Below, piece by piece: positions 26,395 to 33,777 of a DNA stretch of 64,000 bases. Numbering within the stretch: the first letter of the stretch is position 1; each line of letters opens with the position of its first letter. The position numbers and the translations under genes are program-made. Where the stretch lies: contig CBDEUC010000003.1 of NCBI GenBank assembly GCA_965243105.1, positions 620,001-684,000 of the forward strand, written 5' to 3'. The DNA comes from WLWS01 sp965243105 (lineage in GTDB: Bacteria > Pseudomonadota > Gammaproteobacteria > Eutrophobiales > Eutrophobiaceae). The notes under the pieces are model-generated. The model was not told the origin of the DNA, did not search any database, and was given only the letters and a program-made list of their open reading frames with translations.

Positions 26395-27393
26395 ATGAAA
26401 AAAGCTCTCGTTACTGGTATCACGGGACAGGATGGTTCATACCTGTCGGAATTGCTTATCGAAAAAGGCTACGAGGTCCACGGGATTATTCGACGCTCTT
26501 CCAGTTTTAACACCGGCAGGATCCTTCACCTGTTTGATGACATACATGAAGAGGACAAGCGCCTGGTACTGCACTATGGTGACATGGCCGACGACAGCAC
26601 GCTTGAAAAGTTAATCTCCAGGATTGAGCCAGACGAGGTCTATAACCTTGCCGCCCAGAGTCATGTCAGGGTGTCATTTGATATTCCGCTTTATTCAACA
26701 GATATCGCCGCGATGGGGACAATACGACTTCTCGAAGCGATAAGGAATTGCGGTGCGGCGCAATCGATTCGCTATTACCAGGCATCCAGTTCTGAAATGT
26801 ATGGCGCAGCCAGCGAGGTGCCGCAAAACGAGGAAACAAGATTCCACCCGCGCAGTCCCTATGCCTGTGCCAAGGTCTTTGCACATATGCAGACCATAAA
26901 CTACAGGGAAAGTTATGGATTGCATGGTTCCTGCGGAATCCTGTTCAACCATGAAAGTCCAAGAAGAGGTGAAACTTTCGTGACGCGCAAGATTACACGC
27001 GGTATTGCGCGGCTCATGTCGGGCAAAGACAAGAAACTTTATCTTGGAAATCTTGATGCCAAGCGGGACTGGGGCTATGCGAAGGACTTTGTAGAGGCCA
27101 TGTGGTTGATGCTGCAGCAGGAGGAACCTGACGATTATGTTATCGCCACCGGGGAGACTCGCTCCGTCAGGGATTTCCTTGATACCGCTTTTGGGCTCAT
27201 CGGCGAGGACTGGAACAAGTATGTCGAAATTGATTCCCGCTACTTCAGACCGGCGGAGGTTGACATATTACTGGGTGATGCAAGCAAGGCCCGGGAAAAG
27301 CTTGGCTGGCAACCACGCACTGATTTTAATGAACTGGTAAGGCTTATGTTGAAGGCGGATCTGGATCAGGAAAATATCAAGAACGATTTGTAA
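26395..27393 (+). CDS. gmd: GDP-mannose 4,6-dehydratase
   Basis: The protein has 332 residues. It has the Gmd hallmarks: ALVTGITGQDGSYLSELL at the N-terminus, NLAAQSHVRVSF, the active-site SSSEMYG at residues 131-137, YxxxK as Tyr156/Lys160 in RSPYACAK, and LFNHESPRRGETFVTRKI. It converts GDP-mannose to GDP-4-keto-6-deoxymannose. This is the shared precursor for fucose, perosamine and colitose; the downstream ColD-type gene points to colitose. No manB or manC is present in the window, so GDP-mannose must come from elsewhere. Confidence 0.97.
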   Translation: MKKALVTGITGQDGSYLSELLIEKGYEVHGIIRRSSSFNTGRILHLFDDIHEEDKRLVLHYGDMADDSTLEKLISRIEPDEVYNLAAQSHVRVSFDIPLYSTDIAAMGTIRLLEAIRNCGAAQSIRYYQASSSEMYGAASEVPQNEETRFHPRSPYACAKVFAHMQTINYRESYGLHGSCGILFNHESPRRGETFVTRKITRGIARLMSGKDKKLYLGNLDAKRDWGYAKDFVEAMWLMLQQEEPDDYVIATGETRSVRDFLDTAFGLIGEDWNKYVEIDSRYFRPAEVDILLGDASKAREKLGWQPRTDFNELVRLMLKADLDQENIKNDL

Positions 27394-27403
27394 ACGAAAT
27401 CTT

Positions 27404-28105
27404 ATGAAGATCGTACTTTGTATTTTAACGCGCAATGAAATTGACTGTCTCAATGCGCTTTTTCATCAGATCCCTGCGGCGGGACCTGCTTCAGGCTATG
27501 ACCAGGTAGTCGCCATTGACGGCGGGTCAACGGATGGTACGGTTGAGTTTTTCGAAAAAAACAACGTGGAAATCATTGGTCAAAGTCGCAAGGGCCGGGG
27601 AGAAGCGTTTAGATTGGCCTTTGACAAGATCGATGCCGATGCATACCTGTTTTTTTCACCGGACGGCAATGAAGCCATTGACGACCTGCCCCGCTTCAGG
27701 GAGTTTCTTGAAAACGGCGCCGACCTGGTGATTGCTTCGAGGATGATGAAAGATTCCGTGAATGAGGAAGATGACCAGTTATTCAAGTGGCGCAAGTGGG
27801 CCAATAACGTATTTAACTGGTTTGTGAACGTGTTATTCAATCGCTCAGGCACTTACATTACCGATTCGATAAATGGATATCGTGCAATCACCAGGTCCTG
27901 TGCAGCCCACCTGGCGCTGGATGCACCCGACTATACGATTGAATACCAGATGACCATGCGCGCTCTAAAGCAGCGTATGAAAGTGGTTGAGTTTCCTACC
28001 GTTGAAGGTGAAAGGGTGGCTGGAGAAACGGGTGCTCCAAGCATACCTACCGGCCTCAGGTTTATTCGCAGGCTGTTGATAGAGATATTCAGAAAAACAA
28101 GTTAA
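27404..28105 (+). CDS. GT2 glycosyltransferase, DPM1-like
   Basis: A soluble GT-A protein of 233 residues. It starts CILTRNEIDCL, has AIDGGSTDGTVEFF as nucleotide-binding motif, and FFSPDGNEAIDDL where the DxD motif is expected (reading S-P-D-G-N). That SPDGN form is found in some polyprenyl-phosphate glycosyltransferases. It lies between gmd and the colC-like gene with 10- and 8-base gaps, so it may use the GDP-sugar made by this operon. It could be the polyprenyl-phosphate loading step for colitose or a simple colitosyltransferase; sequence does not decide. Confidence 0.82.
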   Translation: MKIVLCILTRNEIDCLNALFHQIPAAGPASGYDQVVAIDGGSTDGTVEFFEKNNVEIIGQSRKGRGEAFRLAFDKIDADAYLFFSPDGNEAIDDLPRFREFLENGADLVIASRMMKDSVNEEDDQLFKWRKWANNVFNWFVNVLFNRSGTYITDSINGYRAITRSCAAHLALDAPDYTIEYQMTMRALKQRMKVVEFPTVEGERVAGETGAPSIPTGLRFIRRLLIEIFRKTS

Positions 28106-28113
28106 ATAGCAGC

Positions 28114-29034
28114 ATGAAAATACTCGTTACAGGTGCATCGGGCATGGTGGGTAAGAACATCGTCGAGCACAGCGGGTTTTCCGGGCATGAAATATTGTCT
28201 CCCTCCAGCAGCGAGCTTGACCTTCTTGTTCCAGGTTCAGTACAGGAGTACATCAAGTCAAAAGAACCCGACCTCGTGGTCCATTGCGCCGGAAAGGTTG
28301 GGGGAATCCAGGCTAATATTGATTCACCGGTAGAGTACCTGGTAGAAAATATTGATATGGGAAGAAATCTCGTTATGGCAGCTCAGCAGGCAGGTGTTCC
28401 CAGGCTACTTAACATGGGTTCATCATGCATGTACGCTAATAATCATGATGAGCCTATACCCGAATCCAGTCTTCTCAGTGGACCGCTTGAGCCTACCAAC
28501 GAGGGTTATGCGCTGGCCAAGATAGTTATCGCCAGGCTTTGTGAATACATAAGCCGCGATACCGCGTTCCAGTACAAGACGGCAATACCCTGCAATGTCT
28601 ATGGCAAGTACGACAATTTTGACCCCGGCTCATCTCACTTCCTCGCCGCGATTATTCTCAAGCTGGAACATGCTGTAAAAAACAAGCTTGATTGCGTGGA
28701 AATCTGGGGTTCCGGACAAGCCCGCAGGGAATTAATTTTTGCCGAAGACCTGGCCGATTTCGTATTCTTTGCTACCCGGCAGTTTGACAACATGCCGACC
28801 CTGCTGAATGTTGGGACCGGTTACGATTTCAGTATCAATGAATACTACGAAATGGCAGCAGAGATACTCGCTTATGAAGGTGAATTTACCCACGATTTAA
28901 CACGCAGTGAAGGCATGAAACGAAAACTGACTGACATCAGCAAGCTCAACGAACTTGGTTGGAAAGCTTCTACCGGGATTCGCAAGGGTATCACGCAGAC
29001 CATCCAGTACTACAGGAGCCAACAGCATGGTTGA
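28114..29034 (+). CDS. GDP-sugar epimerase/reductase, ColC/GDP-fucose-synthase-like
   Basis: An extended SDR of 306 residues. The nucleotide motif is VTGASGMVGKNI. The catalytic cysteine region is NMGSSCMYA (Ser103/104, Cys105) and YxxxK is Tyr132/Lys136 in EGYALAK. AGKVGGIQANIDSP and the CNVYGKYDNFDP block place it with GDP-L-fucose synthases and the related GDP-L-colitose synthase ColC. ColC performs a 5-epimerisation and 4-reduction on the ColD product. Because the next gene, overlapping by 8 bases, is ColD-like, the colitose assignment is preferred over fucose. Confidence 0.85.
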   Translation: MKILVTGASGMVGKNIVEHSGFSGHEILSPSSSELDLLVPGSVQEYIKSKEPDLVVHCAGKVGGIQANIDSPVEYLVENIDMGRNLVMAAQQAGVPRLLNMGSSCMYANNHDEPIPESSLLSGPLEPTNEGYALAKIVIARLCEYISRDTAFQYKTAIPCNVYGKYDNFDPGSSHFLAAIILKLEHAVKNKLDCVEIWGSGQARRELIFAEDLADFVFFATRQFDNMPTLLNVGTGYDFSINEYYEMAAEILAYEGEFTHDLTRSEGMKRKLTDISKLNELGWKASTGIRKGITQTIQYYRSQQHG

Positions 29035-30211
29035 ACGCTATCCCCTGGCCCTGAGCAGCTGGAACGAAGAAGAGCTGGGCATTTTGAAAAATCTCTCACT
29101 CGAGACACGTATGACGATGAGTGAGAAAACCGAGGCATTTGAACAGGCCGTGGCGCAGAAATTCGGAAGCTCGTATTGCCTGATGGTCAACTCAGGTTCT
29201 TCAGCAAACCTGCTAGCATTAGCTTCCCTGTTTTTTAAAGAGGACAACCCCCTTAAGGCCGGTGACGAAGTCATCGTTCCGGCACTTTCCTGGAGCACGA
29301 GCTACTATCCGCTTCAGCAATATGGGCTGAAAGTGAGATTTGTTGATATTGATGCGGAAACCCTGAATATTGATACGGGGGCATTACGGGAAGCGATTTC
29401 CGACAGGACCCGACTGGTACTGGCAGTTAATATCCTTGGCAATCCCTGTCAATACGACGACATCAGGAAAATTTGCGCCGAGCACGACCTGCTACTGCTT
29501 GAAGATAACTGCGAAGCAATGGGTGCAAGGTTCGAGGGTAAATCTACAGGCACATTCGGCCTGCTCGGAACGTTCAGCACATATTTCAGCCATCATATTT
29601 CCACGATTGAAGGTGGCATGGTGATAACTGATGATGAAGAACTTTTTCATATCATGCTTTCACTGCGGTCCCATGGATGGACACGTTCGCTACCAGGAAA
29701 AAACAGGCTGGTAACAAAAAGTGAGCGTGCTTTTGACGAAGCCTTCCGGTTCATACTTCCGGGTTATAACCTGAGGCCGTCAGAGATAGGAGGCATGCTC
29801 GGACTCAGCCAATTGTCGAGGCTTGATGACTTTATAGAGAGCAGGAAGAAAAATGCCGATTATTTTTGTTCGCGTTTTGAGAATCATGCCCTTGTACAGA
29901 TTCAGAAAACAATTGGCGAAAGCAGCTGGTTTGGCTTCTCAATTTTACTTTGTGGCGAAGCTGAAGGATTGAGAAACGAATTGTGTGATTTCTTACTTGA
30001 TAAGCAAATTGAAAACAGGCCCGTGGTAGCAGGTAATTTCACAAAAAATGAAGTTATCCAGTATTTTGATTATGACGTTTGCGGCACACTGGACTCGACA
30101 AACCGGGTAGATGAACACGGGTTTTACCTTGGCAATCATCATTGTCCAATTGAAGAAGAAATAGACTACGCTCTCGAGTCTATCAATAGCTTTCTCGAGC
30201 AGGCGCTCTAG
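29027..30211 (+). CDS. GDP-4-keto-6-deoxy-D-mannose 3-dehydratase, ColD-type
   Basis: From the ATG at 29027 (preceded by CAGGAG) the protein has 394 residues; ColD of E. coli is about the same length. The fold is that of PLP sugar aminotransferases, but the residue aligning with the Schiff-base Lys is His189, in YFSHHISTIEGG. A His here defines the ColD 3-dehydratases, which remove the 3-hydroxyl with PLP and glutamate. Further matches are SHGWTRSLPGKN, ILPGYNLRPSEIGG, GESSWFGFS and the C-terminal RPVVAGNFTKNEVIQYFDY. With gmd and the ColC-like gene it completes a route to GDP-L-colitose. Confidence 0.92.
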   Translation: MVERYPLALSSWNEEELGILKNLSLETRMTMSEKTEAFEQAVAQKFGSSYCLMVNSGSSANLLALASLFFKEDNPLKAGDEVIVPALSWSTSYYPLQQYGLKVRFVDIDAETLNIDTGALREAISDRTRLVLAVNILGNPCQYDDIRKICAEHDLLLLEDNCEAMGARFEGKSTGTFGLLGTFSTYFSHHISTIEGGMVITDDEELFHIMLSLRSHGWTRSLPGKNRLVTKSERAFDEAFRFILPGYNLRPSEIGGMLGLSQLSRLDDFIESRKKNADYFCSRFENHALVQIQKTIGESSWFGFSILLCGEAEGLRNELCDFLLDKQIENRPVVAGNFTKNEVIQYFDYDVCGTLDSTNRVDEHGFYLGNHHCPIEEEIDYALESINSFLEQAL

Positions 30212-30231
30212 GCCACCCGCGAAGAAAAATT

Positions 30232-31101
30232 TCAATCCCGCTTGTTCTGCATGTATATGAGGCTGGTAATTTGTTCGGAAACCAGGCCCATCAGGAAAAT
30301 CGTCATCGCAGTGGTAAACAGCAGGGCACTCATATTGGTGAAACGACCGGCAGTTATGTAGGTATACATGTAATACCCGATGCCGGTTGTGAAAATCATT
30401 CCGCTCACAGGTAGAAAAATCTTTAACGGCGAGTAGAGTGTTCCGATCTTGAACAGGATCATCAGGAACCTCACGCCATCCCTGAATAACTTGATGTGGC
30501 TTTTACCGATCCTTTTCTCTGCCTTGATGGGTACATAAGTGACAGAATAGCCTGAGCGAAAAAAGGCCATTGTTGAAGTCGTGGGGTAGGAAAAACCATT
30601 GGGTAATAAATGCAATATTTCCTTGAAACACGAAGCCCTTACCGCACGCAGGCCGGAAGTCAGGTCACAGACCTTGCGCCCGACGATGAAGGAGGCAAAT
30701 ACGTTGTAAAAAGTGTTGGCAAGCAATCGTGCAGTACTTGCATGGCTGTCCCTTGACCTGGCCCCCACTACCATATCGTAGCCGGCATCCAGCTCCCTGA
30801 TTAACTTCTCAACATCCTCGGCCTTGTGCTGTCCATCCGCATCCATGAACACGATATATTCTGAGTCGCTTGCGCGGGCACCAGCCTTGATTGCTGCGCC
30901 GTTACCCATGGAGTAAGGATGATGAATAGTAATCGCATTACTTCGGCCTTCCGTCATCGCCGCCGTGCCATCTTCAGACCCATCATCAACGAGGATCAAC
31001 TGGTACCCGGGGTAGCGCTCCTCCAGGCTCGGCAGCAACTTTTCCAGTCCCGCAGCCTCATTCTTGGCCGGTATAACGATGCTTACTTTTGTGACTTCCA
31101 T
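30232..31101 (-). CDS. GT2 polyprenyl-phosphate glycosyltransferase with two C-terminal TM helices
   Basis: The protein has 289 residues. The GT-A domain has VIPAKNEAAGLEKLL, VDDGSEDGT, FMDADGQHKAEDV and GARSRDSHAS. After SHIKLFRDGVRFLMILFKIGTLYSPLK come two hydrophobic helices (about residues 228-280). This layout is that of DPM1/GtrB-like enzymes that load a sugar on undecaprenyl phosphate. It starts 4 bases after the stop of the TMTC-like gene at 31106, so the pair is probably co-translated: a donor-making GT2 plus a GT-C transferase, both downstream of pilA. Confidence 0.87.
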   Translation of the reverse strand: MEVTKVSIVIPAKNEAAGLEKLLPSLEERYPGYQLILVDDGSEDGTAAMTEGRSNAITIHHPYSMGNGAAIKAGARASDSEYIVFMDADGQHKAEDVEKLIRELDAGYDMVVGARSRDSHASTARLLANTFYNVFASFIVGRKVCDLTSGLRAVRASCFKEILHLLPNGFSYPTTSTMAFFRSGYSVTYVPIKAEKRIGKSHIKLFRDGVRFLMILFKIGTLYSPLKIFLPVSGMIFTTGIGYYMYTYITAGRFTNMSALLFTTAMTIFLMGLVSEQITSLIYMQNKRD

Positions 31102-31105
31102 GGCA

Positions 31106-33031
31106 TCAGTTTACCATTTCTTCTTTCAATGTCTCGGCCCGTCGCCGCGCTTCGACAATGAAATTCTCGTGAACATCGAACTTATCGTTCTGCTCCAGCA
31201 GCTGGATTACCAGCAACATTTCTTTTCTCATGTTCAGTTTTTCATAGTAAAGCGCCATTGTTCGCAGGTCATCGACCACGGAATAAACCGCCAGTGCCTG
31301 CTTTATTACCTCGATTGCGGCAAGATAATCTCCACTGTAATCAGCAAGGAAGCGTGCGTAGTCTATAAGTACGGCTCGCTTGAAATAGCCATAGACATTC
31401 TCGTTTTCCGAAACCGAGTTAACCATCAGCCGGTAACTGTTCTCATCAAGTAGACAGTCACCCTTCAAATAGCAATCAGTATATGTGCCAAAAACATTAA
31501 TCATGCCGACATTGAACCTGCATGTTTTCAGGTCTTCGATTAATTCTTCCAGCAAGTCTTGCGGTGGTTCCATACCAGTCTGTATGTATACCTGTATGAC
31601 ACCCATTTTCCCGCTCATATCATTGAAAGGCAGGGATTGGATTTGACCAAAATAATGAAGGGCGAGGTCACGGTACTTGTCTCTTTCCTCTCCCGGCTCT
31701 GTCACGATGGCATAAGCCTTGAGAATCTGGCCGGCACGATAATTTGCCCGGGGTGATCCGGGGTTATTTATCGCTTCTAACAGCTGCATGCGGCTGTCTG
31801 AGGACCAGGTGTGGCTCAATGAACGGGTTGATGCCGTAAAGCCAAGCAGGAGGACTACTACAAGTGCATAGAGATACTGTCGATAATCTTTAAGGAAATT
31901 GTATGCAAGGAGTGTAAGAGCCAGCAATAAACCAAGACCAGGTAAATAGTTTCGATGGAAAAATTTTAATTCCAGGCCATATATTGTTGACTCGGGAATG
32001 TGCCCGGCAAAAAACCACAGGATCCCAAGACATACCAGGGGCAAAAGCTTTCTCATGGCAAACGCCGCCACCAGGAGCATAATAAGAACCAGCAGGCTCA
32101 TGAGAGTGCTTGGAGGGCTTATCAGGCTTTCGGATACAAGAAAACTGTCCTGGTAGACACCCATGTATCGTGAATCCGGAAGAACAATCCTGGAAATATA
32201 ATCCAGTACTATCCGGAATTCAGTCATGAGGCGCTGAAGGGGGCCAAAAGTCCTCACTTCATAGGCACCGGTAATGAAAGAAGGTTTGTATATCACGTAT
32301 GCCAGCGCCCCGATCCAGGGGGCGGCAAGTATTGACCAGAGCCCGTAAAGGCAATGGGATTCCATTTTCGAGTTAGCCCGGAACTTAAAAACCAGCCATT
32401 CAACCAGGAATATATAAAGACTGAGGACTACGGCTATTTCCTTGGTAAATAGTCCCAAAGCCCATGACAACAATAGCGCAGCAACCAGCAGCAGGGTATT
32501 GCGATCAAAGCGCTGGCACTCTCGTATCTTTATGTAAAAACATATTGCAAGAAGAACGAATGCACTCGAAAGAGACGTCATCCGCTGAACGATATAAGCC
32601 ACGGCGGTGACGTTTATCGGATGAATTAACCACAGCGAACTGACAACCAGGGCGAGGTATCTCGATTCCTGTTTATCGCTGAACCCGGAATGTTTCAGGA
32701 GCCTGCTGATGATAAAGAAAACCAGGCAACCATTAAAAAGATGTATCAGCAGGTTCGTGAGCTTCATCCAGAAAGTCGACATGCCCGTAGCCAGGTAATT
32801 GAAAGCAAAACTGACCATCGCCACCGGGCGTCGAAGCGGGCCACTGTGGCTGCTAAATGCCGCCTGCTGCAAATCGCCGACGCTGAACCGTTCAATTTTG
32901 AGTAACTGGTTGTCTGCGATGTTCATCCTGTCATCAAACAGGAAGCCTCCGCTGAGAGATGGCCAATAAGCCCAGGTACAAAGCCCCAGTACAACAAGGC
33001 TGAACAGCGTGATTCTTGTACTGTTATTCAT
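31106..33031 (-). CDS. TMTC-like GT-C membrane protein, candidate pilin glycosyltransferase
   Basis: The ATG at 33031 gives 641 residues; the longer open frame would read back through the pilA terminator. About ten to twelve spans precede a soluble C-terminal region (residues ~425-641) with helical repeat character. The first loop reads GGFLFDDRMNIADNQLL, an Asp-Asp pair placed as in GT-C enzymes. GPLRRPVAMVSFAFNYL, LLIHLFNGCLVFF and IHPINVTAVAYIVQRM are shared with the protein at 33753. It lies between the pilA terminator and a GT2 gene. A role in pilin O-glycosylation is inferred from context only. Confidence 0.78.
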   Translation of the reverse strand: MNNSTRITLFSLVVLGLCTWAYWPSLSGGFLFDDRMNIADNQLLKIERFSVGDLQQAAFSSHSGPLRRPVAMVSFAFNYLATGMSTFWMKLTNLLIHLFNGCLVFFIISRLLKHSGFSDKQESRYLALVVSSLWLIHPINVTAVAYIVQRMTSLSSAFVLLAICFYIKIRECQRFDRNTLLLVAALLLSWALGLFTKEIAVVLSLYIFLVEWLVFKFRANSKMESHCLYGLWSILAAPWIGALAYVIYKPSFITGAYEVRTFGPLQRLMTEFRIVLDYISRIVLPDSRYMGVYQDSFLVSESLISPPSTLMSLLVLIMLLVAAFAMRKLLPLVCLGILWFFAGHIPESTIYGLELKFFHRNYLPGLGLLLALTLLAYNFLKDYRQYLYALVVVLLLGFTASTRSLSHTWSSDSRMQLLEAINNPGSPRANYRAGQILKAYAIVTEPGEERDKYRDLALHYFGQIQSLPFNDMSGKMGVIQVYIQTGMEPPQDLLEELIEDLKTCRFNVGMINVFGTYTDCYLKGDCLLDENSYRLMVNSVSENENVYGYFKRAVLIDYARFLADYSGDYLAAIEVIKQALAVYSVVDDLRTMALYYEKLNMRKEMLLVIQLLEQNDKFDVHENFIVEARRRAETLKEEMVN

Positions 33032-33042
33032 TAACGGTACAC

Positions 33043-33074
33043 AAAAAAAATGCCCCGCAATAAATGCGGGGCAT
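33043..33074 (-). terminator. Rho-independent terminator of pilA
   Basis: On the minus strand a perfect 9-base-pair stem, ATGCCCCGC pairing with GCGGGGCAT around a 7-base loop, is followed by a run of eight T. It lies 36 bases after the pilA stop and ends 11 bases before the ATG of the TMTC-like gene. Read-through would therefore be needed for pilA transcripts to express that gene and its GT2 partner. Confidence 0.93.
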
Positions 33075-33110
33075 TCCAATCATGAAAATCTGATTGTTAT
33101 AGCTGGATGC

Positions 33111-33521
33111 TTACTTACAGGAAGCGGGCATCAGCTTTGAAGGTGTACCAGAGCAATCCCAGGTAACAACACCGGTGTTTGAGTCCAGGGTCGGTGTCAG
33201 TGTCAGGGTCACGCTGCCGGGAATGGAAGCACTACCATAAACTGAGATAAGACCGTTAGCACTCACAGCACTGGTAGAAGCCACGTGCTGACCGGAAGTG
33301 TTAATGGACAAGCCACTACCTGCACCGGTCAGGGTACCCTGTACCTGTGCAAATTCAGCGATGTTGATCTTTGCGTCAGCACCAGCAAGTATCAGCTCAG
33401 ATACCTTTGCACGGTTGGTGTAGTCCTGGTAGGCGGGAAGCGCTACGGCGGCCAGAATACCGATAATCGCCACAACGATCATCAGCTCGATGAGGGTAAA
33501 ACCCTTTTGAAGTGTATTCAT
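33111..33521 (-). CDS. pilA: Type IV major pilin PilA
   Basis: From the ATG at 33521 (preceded by TTGGAGAG) the prepilin has 136 residues. The leader MNTLQKG is cleaved before Phe1 by PilD; FTLIELMIVVAIIGILAAVA follows with the invariant Glu5. The mature protein has about 129 residues. Two cysteines near the C-terminus (WDCSG and ASCK, 11 residues between) would form the D-region loop. The middle is rich in Ser, Thr and Gly (SGLSINTSGQHVASTS), offering possible O-glycosylation sites. pilB, pilC and pilD are 16 kb away rather than adjacent. Expression is likely PilR/sigma-54 driven. Confidence 0.96.
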   Translation of the reverse strand: MNTLQKGFTLIELMIVVAIIGILAAVALPAYQDYTNRAKVSELILAGADAKINIAEFAQVQGTLTGAGSGLSINTSGQHVASTSAVSANGLISVYGSASIPGSVTLTLTPTLDSNTGVVTWDCSGTPSKLMPASCK

Positions 33522-33592
33522 TATGTCACTCTCCAAGTGTTATAAAATGTAAAACGTATTGTACAAGACGTTAAGTCACGCATAGCTTGTAA

Positions 33593-33608
33593 AGCACAGA
33601 ATGTGCCA
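33593..33608 (-). promoter_or_regulatory. Sigma-54 promoter of pilA
   Basis: The minus strand reads TGGCACATTCTGTGCT. The -24 element TGGCAC is perfect and the -12 GC dinucleotide has the required 10-base spacing from GG; one mismatch (G for T) is seen in the -12 box. Transcription would start near 33582, giving a leader of about 60 bases before the pilA ATG. The presence of pilS and pilR upstream on the same strand supports the call. Confidence 0.85.
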
Positions 33609-33720
33609 GCCCCTCAGCGAATGCTACTGGAGGCCCGCGAAGCCTGGCTAACCTGTTGTTTTATATAATTTTAATTGGCGGGCAGGCTGTTCCGGACCAT
33701 GCACCCGGTTTTGCCCCGCT

Positions 33721-33777
33721 TGTCACCTTTTCAAGTGAAGTGACAATTTTTGTCAGTATTTTTGAAAAATTTTGTCA
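33721..33777 (-). promoter_or_regulatory. Candidate PilR enhancer sites (TGTCA repeats)
   Basis: TGTCA occurs at 33721, 33751 and 33773, and its complement TGACA at 33741, all in an A/T-rich stretch 110-170 bases upstream of the -24 box. PilR of Pseudomonas binds clustered TGTC elements at similar distances. The two rightmost elements overlap the last codons and stop region of the TMTC-like gene at 33753, so coding and regulatory sequence coincide here. No footprint can be inferred from sequence alone. Confidence 0.6.

Noticed and set aside
33540..33760. Possible tRNA gene near pilA, as in Pseudomonas aeruginosa
   Set aside because: No cloverleaf, T-loop (GGTTCGA) or CCA-proximal stem is visible on either strand.
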